Counted from the first letter of the stretch, positions 24,985-34,157 are shown. The stretch: DNA of 43,109 bases from an uncultured Eubacteriales bacterium (GCA_949299615.1 CASGBM010000003.1:1-43109), one strand, 5' to 3'. The notes: generated by a model from the sequence alone, not told the origin. Numbers and translations: made by a program.

Positions 24985-26649
24985 TTACAGTTCTTTGGGG
25001 TTAATGATATGGGGTATCTGTTTGATTTCTTCCCAGCGCTTGCCTTCCACGCGATAACCCGTGCCGGGGCCCATATAGTCGTTGGGGGTGTTGACGCCGG
25101 AAAGCACATGGAAATCCTTGTCCAAAATGGCAGATGTCTGCATATAATCGCCGGCAACGCGTTGTTTGAGCATGTTTAAAACGCTTTCTGCTACATCGCG
25201 GAAACCGGACTCCGCCAATGCTTTTACCACATCTACGCCGGTAATTCCGCGCTTTAAGACGTCTTCAGCAGCTAAAAGATCTGCGGTAACGTCTCTGGGC
25301 AGCGTGTCTTTGCTTCCGTGTGCATAGGTCACGGCTTCAACCTGTTCATCCGTTACGGGAGAAAGGCCCAATTGCCGGAATACTGCCTGTACAGCTTTTG
25401 CCGCTTTATTTCTCACGCGGATCACTTCCTCTTCCGTTACAGGGCGAAGTCCGCCGTCTACTTGCATATCTCTTTGTAAAACGTTATAATCGTCAAAATC
25501 TTCTGCATCAAAGTTAGAGCCGGCAAACATGTTGTCATAGTTTGGTTCTGCGGCATAACCGGAAAAGATAAAATCGGTTCCCGGCAAAAATTGCAGCATG
25601 GTTCTTGCGGTTCTTCGCATATCAGAATTAGAAAAGCTCTGGTCGTTAGATGACGCGCACTCAAGGCCCAAAAGGGCTGCAACCAGATTTTCGCTCATAA
25701 CCTCGCGGATTCCTCCGGGAACAGAGCCGGGAACGCCGATGCAGCTAACAGAACCATTCTGAATCCCCTGGCTTCCTGCACCTTTGGTCGCATACAGACA
25801 GCGGCACTCTAAATAAAGCATGGAGCATTTTTCGCTGTTTCCCATCAGCACTTCCGAACCGGACCCAGAAGTAAAGCGTACTTTAAGGCCTCTGGAAGCA
25901 TAGGCAGAATTTAAAAACGCCTTTGAATACGGTGTATCGTCACCGTCAATAAACACTTTCTCCGTACCGTAAACGGATAAAGTTTCAGCGTAGGTGGTAA
26001 GGCCGCGGATTCCAAGCTCAAGTTCTGTAGCTTCCTCGGCGGAACATTGCGTTAAAACGCCCGGTCGCCCAACCTGCGAGCCAATTAACAGTGCCATTGC
26101 GCTCAGCGGTGCATAGCGAGCCACGCCCATGGTGGTCTCTTCTTCGGCAAAACCGCGCAGCGCGCCTTCTGCCGCATCAGCTGCGATTTGAACAGGGTCA
26201 TCTTTGAGGTTTGTGATGTGCGCCTGATTGCCCGGTGCTTTTCTTGCACGGATTTTTTGCATTCCCATCATCAGTTCTACCACATTTAGATGGTTCATTA
26301 CTTCTGTCATTTTTGCAGGAGTAATCCCCGAAACAATGTCTAAAATTTCTCTGCGGGAAACATGGATGTCTACAATCATCCGGGCAATTTCAAGCGAAGG
26401 CATTGCCATGGATTCGGCAGCCTTGTCAATGTTAATCGCATAATCTGCAATAAACTGGTCAATAAAATCAAACTCTTCCCGTTTTTTTCCATCCAGTTCC
26501 ACAATTTGTCCTTCACGCACGGTGACGGAAGGAGTGGGGTCATACGGGCTGCTCATGGCAGCAAAACCCATTTCCGGCCATTCATTAATAAAACCGTCTA
26601 AATTCACCGGACGCTTATCCAGCGTTTCAATACGTTTCGATCTTTTCAT
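24985..26649 (-). CDS. pduC: B12-dependent diol/glycerol dehydratase, large subunit (PduC type)
   Basis: A 554-residue alpha subunit, the full length of PduC/DhaB/GldA, carrying the TIM barrel where adenosylcobalamin and substrate meet. The N-terminus KRSKRIETLDKRPVNLDGF is the family start. Conserved segments include FTSGSGSEVLMG, GVPGSVPGGI and LECASSNDQSFSNSDMRRTA. Propanediol and glycerol enzymes cannot be told apart by eye. ATG 26649 follows AGGGAG. It heads a six-gene operon with its own strong promoter. No aldehyde or alcohol dehydrogenase follows, so the fate of the aldehyde must be decided elsewhere. Confidence 0.96.
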   Translation of the reverse strand: MKRSKRIETLDKRPVNLDGFINEWPEMGFAAMSSPYDPTPSVTVREGQIVELDGKKREEFDFIDQFIADYAINIDKAAESMAMPSLEIARMIVDIHVSRREILDIVSGITPAKMTEVMNHLNVVELMMGMQKIRARKAPGNQAHITNLKDDPVQIAADAAEGALRGFAEEETTMGVARYAPLSAMALLIGSQVGRPGVLTQCSAEEATELELGIRGLTTYAETLSVYGTEKVFIDGDDTPYSKAFLNSAYASRGLKVRFTSGSGSEVLMGNSEKCSMLYLECRCLYATKGAGSQGIQNGSVSCIGVPGSVPGGIREVMSENLVAALLGLECASSNDQSFSNSDMRRTARTMLQFLPGTDFIFSGYAAEPNYDNMFAGSNFDAEDFDDYNVLQRDMQVDGGLRPVTEEEVIRVRNKAAKAVQAVFRQLGLSPVTDEQVEAVTYAHGSKDTLPRDVTADLLAAEDVLKRGITGVDVVKALAESGFRDVAESVLNMLKQRVAGDYMQTSAILDKDFHVLSGVNTPNDYMGPGTGYRVEGKRWEEIKQIPHIINPKEL

Positions 26650-26728
26650 GACTTCTGCTCCCTGTCTCTATCATTAGAAAATATTGTTTTTTGTTTCCGT
26701 AAAATCAAAAGATTCTTACATATCTTAT

Positions 26729-26757
26729 ATTATACAACAAAGAAAAGAAAAAGGCAA
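26729..26757 (-). promoter_or_regulatory. Promoter of the diol/glycerol dehydratase operon
   Basis: On the minus strand, TTGCCT (26752-26757) and a perfect TATAAT (26729-26734) are 17 bases apart. No operator or regulator gene was found next to it. Confidence 0.8.
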
Positions 26758-26919
26758 CTAAATATTCAAAAAAAACACGGATTTTACAAAATTAACAAAC
26801 AAAAAACAACATAAACAAAACGAAATAAAATAACAAGTGCCGTTTTACTCCATTTCTTGCTCCCAAAAGGCAAAGAGAGGAATCAGGCATTTTCTAAACA
26901 AATCCTGATATAATAATCG

Positions 26920-26973
26920 TAAAAAAGCAAAAGAATCCAAACTTTTTACGATCTGTTAAAAGTTTGGATTCTT
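26920..26973 (-). terminator. Terminator of the sodium symporter gene
   Basis: Long stem (26931-26946 with about 26957-26973) containing AGAATCCAAACTTTT and its complement. On the minus strand it is followed by TTTTGC and a run of six T. It lies about 25 bases after the symporter stop codon. Confidence 0.85.
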
Positions 26974-26997
26974 GTAAGCCAATCTAATATGTAAATA

Positions 26998-28551
26998 TTA
27001 TATTCCGGCTTTTACTTCATCAAATTCTTTTTGAATTTCTTCAGAAGGCGGGGCAGTGAGTAAGGAAACAACCACAATACAAATGCAGGAGAATAAGAAT
27101 GCCGGTAAAAGTTCATAAATATCCCACGCACCGCCAAGAGGCCGAATTAAAAGGTTCCAGATAAAGACCATGCAGCCGCCGCTTACCATTCCGGCAATCG
27201 CGCCGGCGCGGTTAATGCGTTTCCAAAACAGGCTGAGAAGCATTAACGGCCCAAATGTCGCGCCAAAACCAGCCCAGGCAAAACTTACGATAGTGAAGAT
27301 AACGCTGTTTTCATCCAGAGCGATTACAATGGCAATCATGGCAATGACAAACAAAGTAATGCGGGAAATGAGTAAAACTTGTTTGTCGGTTGCTTTGCGG
27401 TGCAGCAGTCCTTGATAAATATTTTTGGAAAAAGCGGAGGCAGCAATCAGCAGGTACGAATCCGATGAACTGATGGTGGCTGCCAAAATACCTGCCATAA
27501 CCAAGCCCGCGAGCAAAGGCGGCAACAAATTGGTAGAAAGAAGAATAAACACGTTTTCCGCTTCGGATGCAGTTGTGAGCGCTGTTGGATGAAGCGTGCG
27601 CCCCACTAACCCGATGAAAACAGCAACGGCAAGAGAGATTACAACCCAAACAGTTGCAATGCGGCGGGAATGCGTTAATTCATGTTCTGTGCGGATTGCC
27701 ATGAACCGGAGCAGAACCTGTGGCATACCAAAATATCCAAGCCCCCAAGCCAAAGTGGAAATAATGTTTAAAAATCCATAACTTCCGGCAGCGCCAAACT
27801 GCGGGACTCCGTTTGTACTTTGTTGAACGCCGTCCACTACGGTTGGGGTGGCAATTCCGAAAAAGTCAAGAAATCCCGGAATAGATTTGGCATTGTCAAT
27901 AACAGCACCAAATCCTCCGGCAGCTACCGTGCCGGTAATGACAATGACGACAAGAGCAAAAATCATAACGATTGCCTGCATAAAGTCGGACGCGCTTTCC
28001 GCCAGAAAACCGCCGATTAAGGTGTAAATCAGCACAAAAACAGCACCGACAATCATCATAGAAATATAGTTAAAACCAAACAGTGTGGAAAACAATTTGC
28101 CGCAGGTTACCAAGCAGCTGGCAGCATAAACAGTAAAGAAAATTAGGATAAATAAAGCGGCAATGGTCATAACCACTTTATTCTTTTCGTGAAAGCGGTT
28201 TGAAAAGAATTCCGGCAGGGTAATAGCATTGTTTGCTTTTTCGCTGTAGCGGCGAAGTCTCTTTGAAGTAATCAGCCAATTGATGTATGTACCAATGGCA
28301 AGACCAATTGCCGTCCATGCGGCATCTGCGATCCCGCACCAATAGGCAACACCGGGCAGTCCCATTAAAAGCCAACCGGACATGTCAGATGCTTCTGCGC
28401 TCATAGCAGTCACCCAAGGTCCCAAAGTCCGTCCGCCCAAAAAATAGTTCTCAGAATTTTTGTTTGCTTTTTTTGCAAAAGCAATACCAATTGCGATTAC
28501 GGCTGCCATGTAAATGATCATCGTAATCATGATTTGAATCGTGTCGCTCAT
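26998..28551 (-). CDS. Sodium:solute symporter, PutP type (probably Na+/proline)
   Basis: A 517-residue membrane protein with about 13 spans of the SSS family. NYFLGGRTLGPWVTAMSAEASDMSGWLLMGLPG near the N-terminus is the PutP signature, with LPEFFSNRF next and AGILAATISSSDSYLLIAASAFSKN in the sodium-site helix. Proline is the most likely substrate. Pantothenate or other solutes are possible. ATG 28551 sits five bases after GGAGGGG. A TTG at 28563 would place the start on the ribosome site and is rejected. A TATAAT at 28576-28581 is a likely -10, without a good -35. Confidence 0.9.
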   Translation of the reverse strand: MSDTIQIMITMIIYMAAVIAIGIAFAKKANKNSENYFLGGRTLGPWVTAMSAEASDMSGWLLMGLPGVAYWCGIADAAWTAIGLAIGTYINWLITSKRLRRYSEKANNAITLPEFFSNRFHEKNKVVMTIAALFILIFFTVYAASCLVTCGKLFSTLFGFNYISMMIVGAVFVLIYTLIGGFLAESASDFMQAIVMIFALVVIVITGTVAAGGFGAVIDNAKSIPGFLDFFGIATPTVVDGVQQSTNGVPQFGAAGSYGFLNIISTLAWGLGYFGMPQVLLRFMAIRTEHELTHSRRIATVWVVISLAVAVFIGLVGRTLHPTALTTASEAENVFILLSTNLLPPLLAGLVMAGILAATISSSDSYLLIAASAFSKNIYQGLLHRKATDKQVLLISRITLFVIAMIAIVIALDENSVIFTIVSFAWAGFGATFGPLMLLSLFWKRINRAGAIAGMVSGGCMVFIWNLLIRPLGGAWDIYELLPAFLFSCICIVVVSLLTAPPSEEIQKEFDEVKAGI

Positions 28552-28678
28552 AAGCCCCTCCAACCCTTCATTAATATTATAATAAAAATATGAAAATCCT
28601 ATGGATTTTAGCGTAATTCCGTATATTTGTCCGCAAGATGCCGATGGGCGGCGGTTAAGATTTGGTTAAGATTTAATG

Positions 28679-28716
28679 AAAAAAATCGCCGCGAATAAGA
28701 TTGAATCCGCGGCGAT
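28679..28716 (-). terminator. Terminator after the tRNA gene
   Basis: Nine-pair GC-rich stem (28685-28693 with 28708-28716) followed on the minus strand by seven T. It starts two bases after the CCA end of the tRNA gene. Confidence 0.9.
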
Positions 28717-28717
28717 A

Positions 28718-28794
28718 TGGTGGGCCATCAGGGACTCGAACCCCGGACCGACCGGTTATGAGCCGGTTGCTCTGACCAACTGAGCTAATGGCCC
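28718..28794 (-). tRNA. tRNA with CAU anticodon (elongator Met, or Ile2)
   Basis: A 77-base tRNA with encoded CCA. The acceptor stem is GGGCCAT with ATGGCCC, the D arm TTAGCTCAGTTGGTCAGAGC, the anticodon stem ACCGG with CCGGT around loop CTCATAA, and the T arm CGGGG-TTCGAGT-CCCTG (one G-U pair). It is not the initiator, since the first pair is a normal G-C and the anticodon stem lacks the three G-C pairs in initiator order. CAU is used both by elongator tRNA-Met and by the lysidine-modified tRNA-Ile2. I cannot decide between them by eye. Confidence 0.93.
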
Positions 28795-28806
28795 TCTGAC
28801 TTTCGT

Positions 28807-28835
28807 ATTATATCAGATTTTTATTCCTGTGTCAA
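28807..28835 (-). promoter_or_regulatory. Consensus promoter of the tRNA gene
   Basis: On the minus strand a perfect TTGACA (28830-28835) and a perfect TATAAT (28807-28812) are separated by 17 bases, ending 13 bases before the tRNA. Confidence 0.92.
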
Positions 28836-28927
28836 GAAATTCAAATGAATTTTAATTTGGTTTTGCATATTTGTTTTTCCAGGCGACAGAGGAAAACCAT
28901 TTTGAGAGAATCACAGCAGAACCGGAC

Positions 28928-28975
28928 AAAAATATGGGCGGGCATCCGTTTGTAACTCAAAAACAGACACCCGCC
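28928..28975 (-). terminator. Terminator of the transketolase operon
   Basis: Fifteen-pair stem with G-U pairs (28937-28951 with 28961-28975), containing GGCGGG and CCCGCC, followed on the minus strand by ATATTTTT. It lies 33 bases after the stop of the C-terminal transketolase subunit. Confidence 0.85.
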
Positions 28976-29007
28976 TAGTATAGCGAAGCTTAAAAGCACA
29001 TCGAATA

Positions 29008-29946
29008 TTATTTTTTCATTTTGATAACGTCAGACGCCTGTTTTGCGATATTTTCGGCAGTCAGGCCATAAAGCTCGAGCAATTCTGCCGGCTTGCCGGA
29101 TTGCCCAAACACATCCTGTGTGCCAACCCGCCGCATGGGAACAGGACATTCTTCGCATAAGACTTCAGCGACTGCGCTGCCGAGGCCGCCAATGATATTG
29201 TGCTCCTCCGCAGTTACCACAGCGCCGGTTTCTTCTGCGGCTTTTTTTATAATTGCGCGGTCAATGGGCTTGATGGTATGAATGTTAATCACTCGGGCGC
29301 TGATTCCCTGAGCGGCTAGCATTTTTTCCGCTTCCAGCGCTTGTGGAACCATCAGCCCGGTTGCTATAATGGTCACGTCCGCTCCATCTTTTAACAATAC
29401 GCCTTTTCCCAGTTCAAAATGGTAAGAGGCTCTGTCAAACAAATCAGGAACTGCCAAGCGGCCGAAACGGAGGTATACAGGCCCGTCCAGATTTAACGCG
29501 GCTTCTATCGCGAGAATCGATTCGGTGGCATCAGCCGGATTGATTACCGTCATATTGGGAATGCTGCGCATTAAGGCAAGATCTTCCAGGCATTGATGGG
29601 TTGCACCGTCTTCACCAACGGAAATCCCGGCGTGCGTCGCTCCTATTTTTACGTTTAATTTCGGGTAGCAAATGGAATTACGAATTTGCTCAAACGCTCT
29701 GCCTGCGGCAAACATGGCAAAGGAACTTGCAAATACGGTTTTGCCGCAGGTGGCGATGCCCGCAGCGGTAGACATCATGTTTGCTTCTGCAATTCCGGTG
29801 TTGAAGAAACGATCCGGAAATTTTTTCTTAAATGTATCAGTTTTTGTGGATTTGGACAAATCCGCATCAAGTACAACAAAATCATATGTATTACCAAATT
29901 CTGCTAATGCAAGACCATACGCCTCGCGCGTTGCCATTTTACCCAT
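29008..29946 (-). CDS. Transketolase, C-terminal subunit
   Basis: A 312-residue half transketolase holding the pyrimidine-binding and C-terminal domains. Marks are FNTGIAEANMMSTAAGIA with the catalytic glutamate, ASSFAMFAAGRAFEQIRN, THAGISVGEDGATHQCLEDLALMR, and the domain-three HNIIGGLGSAVAEVL. Together with the partner encoded upstream it moves two-carbon units in the pentose phosphate pathway. The start ATG 29946 overlaps the partner's stop by eight bases and uses GGAGGTG inside the partner's last codons. Split transketolases are common in Firmicutes and archaea. Confidence 0.93.
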   Translation of the reverse strand: MGKMATREAYGLALAEFGNTYDFVVLDADLSKSTKTDTFKKKFPDRFFNTGIAEANMMSTAAGIATCGKTVFASSFAMFAAGRAFEQIRNSICYPKLNVKIGATHAGISVGEDGATHQCLEDLALMRSIPNMTVINPADATESILAIEAALNLDGPVYLRFGRLAVPDLFDRASYHFELGKGVLLKDGADVTIIATGLMVPQALEAEKMLAAQGISARVINIHTIKPIDRAIIKKAAEETGAVVTAEEHNIIGGLGSAVAEVLCEECPVPMRRVGTQDVFGQSGKPAELLELYGLTAENIAKQASDVIKMKK

Positions 29947-30793
29947 TTAACTGCACCTCCAGTTCCTCAATTTGTGCGTCAAGTTCTGATATTGCCTGCC
30001 GGTATTGCTCTTCGTTCGGCGCACTGCCATGCCAGGAGGCGTTGTTTTCCATAAATGAAACCCCTTTGCCTTTTACGCTTTTTAAAATTATGACAGTTGG
30101 CTTTCCTTTTACTGCTTTTGCTTCCTGAATGGCATCATACAGTTGAATCATATCGTGGGCATCCACACAGATTACATTCCAGTTAAAAGCCTCGAACTTT
30201 TTGTCAATCGGAAGGGGAGACATAACCTTGGATATATCTCCGTCAATCTGCAAACCGTTGTAGTCAACAAAAGCAGTCAAGTTGTCAAGTTTATAATGCG
30301 GCGCATACATGGCGGCTTCCCAAACTTGTCCTTCTTCCAGTTCGCCGTCCCCTAAAATGGTATAAACACGGTAATCTTTGCCGTCAATTTTTCCGGCAAG
30401 CGCCATGCCGTTTGCTGCGCAGATTCCTTGGCCCAAAGAGCCGGTGGACATATCCACACCGGGCACACCCTTCATATCCGGGTGCCCCTGAAGATAGCTG
30501 CCGGTTTTGCGGAAGGTGGCGCAGTCTTCTGTCGGGAAAAAGCCGCGTTCCGCTAAAACACCATAAAGAGCGGGAGCACAGTGCCCTTTGGAAAGGACAA
30601 ATCGGTCCCGATTCGGATCGTTGGGTTTTTTAGGATCAATCCGCATCTCCTCAAAATAAAGCACAGATAATACATCCGCGATGGAAAGAGAACCGCCCGG
30701 ATGTCCGGATGCCGCACTGTATACCGCTGTCAAAGCGTTTTTGCGAATGCGGTTCGCAATGATTTTTAGTTCAATTGCTCGTTTGTTGTTCAC
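29939..30793 (-). CDS. Transketolase, N-terminal subunit
   Basis: A 284-residue half transketolase carrying the thiamine diphosphate domain. ASGHPGGSLSIADVLSVLYF and the cofactor motif GDGELEEGQVWEAAM...VDYNGLQIDG are clear. The start is taken as GTG 30793, seven bases after AGGAG. The ATG at 30820 lies upstream of that ribosome site and has none of its own. It is 30 bases downstream of the YitT-family gene on the same strand, so the three probably share one transcript. Confidence 0.92.
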   Translation of the reverse strand: MNNKRAIELKIIANRIRKNALTAVYSAASGHPGGSLSIADVLSVLYFEEMRIDPKKPNDPNRDRFVLSKGHCAPALYGVLAERGFFPTEDCATFRKTGSYLQGHPDMKGVPGVDMSTGSLGQGICAANGMALAGKIDGKDYRVYTILGDGELEEGQVWEAAMYAPHYKLDNLTAFVDYNGLQIDGDISKVMSPLPIDKKFEAFNWNVICVDAHDMIQLYDAIQEAKAVKGKPTVIILKSVKGKGVSFMENNASWHGSAPNEEQYRQAISELDAQIEELEVQLNG

Positions 30794-30823
30794 AAAATTA
30801 CTCCTCTCTGAAAAAATCATGTA

Positions 30824-31702
30824 TCATTCATGGATGGGATAAATTTTAAATCCCTCGCCGGCGACTTGCCGAACCTGCGTAAAAATCAGGAAAGCGTTTG
30901 GGTCGCTTGCGTCCACAATTTGCTCCAGTTTTTGAATTTCAAAATTTTTAACGACGCACAAAAGCATCATTTTATCATGATCCGCATACATTCCGCGCGC
31001 TTTAATTCCGGTAACGCCGCGGTTCATTTTCTTTAAAATGGCATCGGCGATTTGCTGATAATGCGGGGAAATGATATATACCATTTTTGCAAGGTTTGCG
31101 CCTTGAATCATAAAATCTACCAAATAGCTGTTTAAAAACAAAGCGATGAGACCATACAGGCAAAGCTCATAATTTTGAAAGACAATGCCGTTTGCCGCAA
31201 TAATAACAAAATCGACAATGAAAATCCATTTGCCAACGTTAATGGCAGGAATGACCTTGTGACCCAGCCTGGCAATCACATCCGTTCCGCCGGTGGTGGC
31301 GCCGGTGAGAAAAACCGTCCCCATTCCAAGGCCTAAAAGCGAACCGCCTGCCAAAGCACCTAAAATGGGCTGTGCAGTCAAGACCGGTATGGCAGAAGTC
31401 AGATCGGTAAAAACGGAATAAACCACTGCGCCGTACAGCGAGCGAATCCCAAAGCCGCCGCCAAGCAGTTTTAATCCGATAAAAAACAGCGGAACATTGA
31501 TCAGCAGCATCATAAGCCCAATCGGAAAGCCTGCCACTTTATTTATTATAATGGCAACACCGGACGCGCCGCCTGCCACGATTTGCAGCGGGGCAAGAAA
31601 CAGATTGATTCCCAAAGCGGCAATCAAAGCGCCTGCTGTTATTATACCATAAATTTTTACTTTTTCCCATAATTTTTTTGGCCGTTTGCTTATTAATTTC
31701 AT
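30824..31702 (-). CDS. YitT-family membrane protein (DUF161 + DUF2179)
   Basis: A 292-residue protein. Residues about 15-200 hold five or six membrane segments of the YitT region, with GGASGVAIIINK and FLTGATTGGTDVIARLG as repeat signatures. The soluble C-terminal DUF2179 domain (about 215-292) has YIISPHYQQIADAILKKMNRGVTGIKARGMY. The family has no established biochemical function. Transport or ligand-sensing roles are suspected. ATG 31702 has GAGGG seven bases upstream. It is first in the transcript that continues into the transketolase genes. Confidence 0.88.
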   Translation of the reverse strand: MKLISKRPKKLWEKVKIYGIITAGALIAALGINLFLAPLQIVAGGASGVAIIINKVAGFPIGLMMLLINVPLFFIGLKLLGGGFGIRSLYGAVVYSVFTDLTSAIPVLTAQPILGALAGGSLLGLGMGTVFLTGATTGGTDVIARLGHKVIPAINVGKWIFIVDFVIIAANGIVFQNYELCLYGLIALFLNSYLVDFMIQGANLAKMVYIISPHYQQIADAILKKMNRGVTGIKARGMYADHDKMMLLCVVKNFEIQKLEQIVDASDPNAFLIFTQVRQVAGEGFKIYPIHE

Positions 31703-31810
31703 TCTGTTCCCTCTTTTCAAACGATTCATACCAATAGTTTGGAAAGATTAGCAGAAAATATAACAAAATTTTCAGCAAAGGCGGTAAAACCCACGGGCGG
31801 ATATAAAAAC

Positions 31811-32227
31811 TTAAAAGGGAAGGATATAAAAGGCTGCCTTATCCATCAGCTGTACCAGCCTGTCAGTACAGCCGCAAAGGTATAAATATCCAAACAAGGC
31901 TTCTAAAGCGGTGGCGTAACGGTAATCTGTCACGTTGGCATTTTTGGGAACAGTACCAGACTTTGCATTGCGGCCGCGTCTAAAGACAGCAAGCTCTTCA
32001 TCCGTCAGCTCCTCTGCGATTTTCCTTGCCGCCGTTGCCTGTGCCTCTGCTTTTACATAAGCAATGGCTTTTTGGTGCAACGTATGTGCTCCGGCATTCG
32101 CGCGTGCAAGAATTTGGCTCCTTATATAGACTTCATAGACTGCGTCCCCAACAAACGCCAGGGCAAGGGGAGAGTATTCTTTCGGAGAAACAGCCAGCCC
32201 CCCAGGTATGATCTGCCGAATGTCCAA
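31811..32227 (-). CDS. mrnC: Mini-ribonuclease III (MrnC)
   Basis: A 138-residue RNase III catalytic domain without the double-stranded RNA binding domain, the form that matures 23S rRNA in Bacillus subtilis. SPLALAFVGDAVYEVYIR holds catalytic Asp28. YRYATALEALFGYLYL holds Glu109. RRGRNAKSGTVPKNANVTDYR is the Mini-III specific link. The start is TTG 32227, ten bases after AAAGGCGG. It follows cysS and an unknown gene, close to the B. subtilis order cysE-cysS-mrnC. A strong hairpin lies in its leader. Confidence 0.93.
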   Translation of the reverse strand: MDIRQIIPGGLAVSPKEYSPLALAFVGDAVYEVYIRSQILARANAGAHTLHQKAIAYVKAEAQATAARKIAEELTDEELAVFRRGRNAKSGTVPKNANVTDYRYATALEALFGYLYLCGCTDRLVQLMDKAAFYILPF

Positions 32228-32251
32228 ATATGTACAACCGCCTTTCTTTTA

Positions 32252-32292
32252 CCGGCAGACAGAGTAAATTGGCAAAAATTACTGTCTGCCGG
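32252..32292 (-). ncRNA. Stable hairpin in the leader of the Mini-III gene
   Basis: Eleven perfect pairs, CCGGCAGACAG (32252-32262) with CTGTCTGCCGG (32282-32292), extended after a small bulge by a few A-T pairs. On the minus strand no T-run follows, so it is not an ordinary terminator. It ends about 25 bases before the TTG start. Confidence 0.7.
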
Positions 32293-32361
32293 ATGGTTAA
32301 AACTTTTTATTTATTTGCGCTTCATCATGCTAAAAATTGCGCACCAAGACCTGCTTTTTTA

Positions 32362-32703
32362 TTAAATCCAAAATAATTCATTTTCTTCCTCTTCTGGATC
32401 GGGATCTGTCAGAAAGAAATCAATATACCTTTTATCACTTTCTTTGTTTCGGTCAATTTGTTCCGGGTTTATGACAAACGTCAGCCTTCCGTAAAAATCC
32501 GGGATGGTGTCGCTGTTTTTTGCATGGATGTCCATACGTTCTTCTTCCACACGGTAAAGCCCATAACGGCGCACATCATGAATGACATCCCTCACATCTT
32601 CGGGGCATTCAATTGCTACGCCGACAGTAGATTCCTTGCGAAGGGCATCTGCAATTTTTTCAGCGTCTTCCGGATGAAAGCGAAAACCTTGAATTTCATT
32701 CAT
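32362..32703 (-). CDS. Small acidic protein of unknown function
   Basis: I do not recognise a family for this 113-residue protein. It is strongly charged, with DVRDVIHDVRRYGLYRVEEERMDI in the middle and a very acidic end (DPDPEEEENELFWI). No membrane segment, signal peptide or cysteine pattern suggests a special location. GGAGA lies nine bases before ATG 32703. ATG 32709 in the same frame is only three bases from it. It sits between cysS and mrnC on the same strand, 48 bases after cysS, so it is probably cotranscribed with these RNA-related genes. Confidence 0.75.
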   Translation of the reverse strand: MNEIQGFRFHPEDAEKIADALRKESTVGVAIECPEDVRDVIHDVRRYGLYRVEEERMDIHAKNSDTIPDFYGRLTFVINPEQIDRNKESDKRYIDFFLTDPDPEEEENELFWI

Positions 32704-32750
32704 TTTCATAATCTCCTTTCCGCCTGTCTTGCGGAAAAGGCTCCCGAAAA

Positions 32751-34157
32751 CTAGGCGTTGGTAATAATGTGAACTTTAACGCCCTGGCGGGTATCTTCCA
32801 ATTCAATTCCCATTTCCTTTAATTGGTCGCGGATGCTGTCAGCCAGAGCCCAGTCTTTTTCGGCACGCGCTTTTTTCCGCTTTTCAATCAGCGCTTTTGC
32901 CTCATTACTGATAGTATCTTCCTGAGACTTTGTAAATATTCCTAAAACTTGGCCTAATTCGCGGAATAAATGAATGCAATCGTTCAATAATTGCAGCGGC
33001 TGCTCAGCATGCATGTTAGTATTTAGATAACGCGCCATATCAAAGAGTACGGAAATGGCATCTGCTGTATTTAAGTCGTCATCCATAGCGGCGCAGAACT
33101 TTGCTTTAAATTCCTGCACAGAGGACAGCAGCTGTTGTTCTGTTTCGTTTAAGTCGCGTTTTTTTGCTTTGCTTGCTAAAAACTCTAAATTATAAAGACA
33201 ATTGTACAGGCGCTCTAGGCCGGCCTTTGACTGAGCAAGAAGTTCATCAGAAAAATTAATGGCGCTTCTGTAATGTGCAGAAAGCATAAAAAAGCGGATA
33301 ACTTCATAATCATATTTTTTTGCCACGTCCCGCACGGTAAAAAAGTTCCCTTTGGATTTTGACATTTTTTCATTGTTGACATTAATGTAGCCATTATGCA
33401 TCCAGTAATGGGCAAAGGGTTTGCCGTTCGCCGCTTCGCTTTGTGCAATTTCGTTTTCGTGATGAGGAAAGATTAAATCCTGCCCGCCGGAATGAATATC
33501 AATGGTTTCTCCCAGATATTTATTCACCATGGCAGAACATTCAATGTGCCAGCCGGGACGACCCTCGCCCCAGGCGCTCGGCCAAAACGGTTCGCCCTCT
33601 TTTTTCTTTTTCCAAAGCGCAAAATCGGCCGGATGCCGCTTTCCTTCGTCTACATCAATTCTAGCGCCGGCTTCCAGATCTTCTAAAGGCTGCTTGGACA
33701 ATTTGCCGTATCCGTCAAATTTACGCGTGTCAAAATATACCCCGTCTGCAGTTTCATAAGCATATCCTTTGTCAACCAGTTTTCCGATAACATCTAAAAT
33801 TGCGTCAATATTTTCCGTTGCCTTTGGATGGATGGTTGCCTTTTCAATATTTAAGCCCTGTGCATCCGTAAAATATTCAGCGATATATTGTTCGGCAAGC
33901 TCTTTTACGGTAATACCCAGCTCGTTTGCCTTGTTAATCATCTTATCATCAATATCCGTAAAATTCTGAACAAACGTAACGTCGTAGCCGCTGTATTCCA
34001 AATAACGGCGCAAGGTGTCAAAAATAATGAACGGCCGTGCGTTCCCGATATGAAAATAATTATAGACGGTCGGACCGCACGAATACATTTTTACCTTGCC
34101 CGGATCAATGGATTTAAATTCTTCTTTTTGCCGTGTCAGAGTGTTATATATTTTCAT
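32751..34157 (-). CDS. cysS: Cysteinyl-tRNA synthetase
   Basis: A 468-residue class I synthetase of full length. Zinc ligands are visible as Cys27 in YSCGPTV, and as HIECSAM and HHENE further on. The ATP-site motifs are HIGN (36-39) and KMSKS (about 263-267). It charges tRNA-Cys. ATG 34157 lies 14 bases inside the end of cysE, so the two are coupled: synthesis of the cysteine precursor and use of cysteine share one transcript. Confidence 0.97.
   Translation of the reverse strand: MKIYNTLTRQKEEFKSIDPGKVKMYSCGPTVYNYFHIGNARPFIIFDTLRRYLEYSGYDVTFVQNFTDIDDKMINKANELGITVKELAEQYIAEYFTDAQGLNIEKATIHPKATENIDAILDVIGKLVDKGYAYETADGVYFDTRKFDGYGKLSKQPLEDLEAGARIDVDEGKRHPADFALWKKKKEGEPFWPSAWGEGRPGWHIECSAMVNKYLGETIDIHSGGQDLIFPHHENEIAQSEAANGKPFAHYWMHNGYINVNNEKMSKSKGNFFTVRDVAKKYDYEVIRFFMLSAHYRSAINFSDELLAQSKAGLERLYNCLYNLEFLASKAKKRDLNETEQQLLSSVQEFKAKFCAAMDDDLNTADAISVLFDMARYLNTNMHAEQPLQLLNDCIHLFRELGQVLGIFTKSQEDTISNEAKALIEKRKKARAEKDWALADSIRDQLKEMGIELEDTRQGVKVHIITNA

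Larger units (their letters stand above)
26650..26997. other. Intergenic region between the dehydratase operon and putP-like gene
   Basis: No gene is seen in these 348 very AT-rich bases. They carry the terminator of the symporter gene (26920-26973) and the promoter of the dehydratase operon (26729-26757). The leader from about 26722 to 26649 is only about 70 bases, too short for a cobalamin riboswitch. The stretch 26760-26915 shows nothing I can name. Confidence 0.7.

Noticed and set aside
26650-26760. Cobalamin riboswitch upstream of the B12-dependent dehydratase operon
   Set aside because: The promoter lies only about 73 bases before the start codon, and the leader shows no B12-box-like sequence or compound stem.
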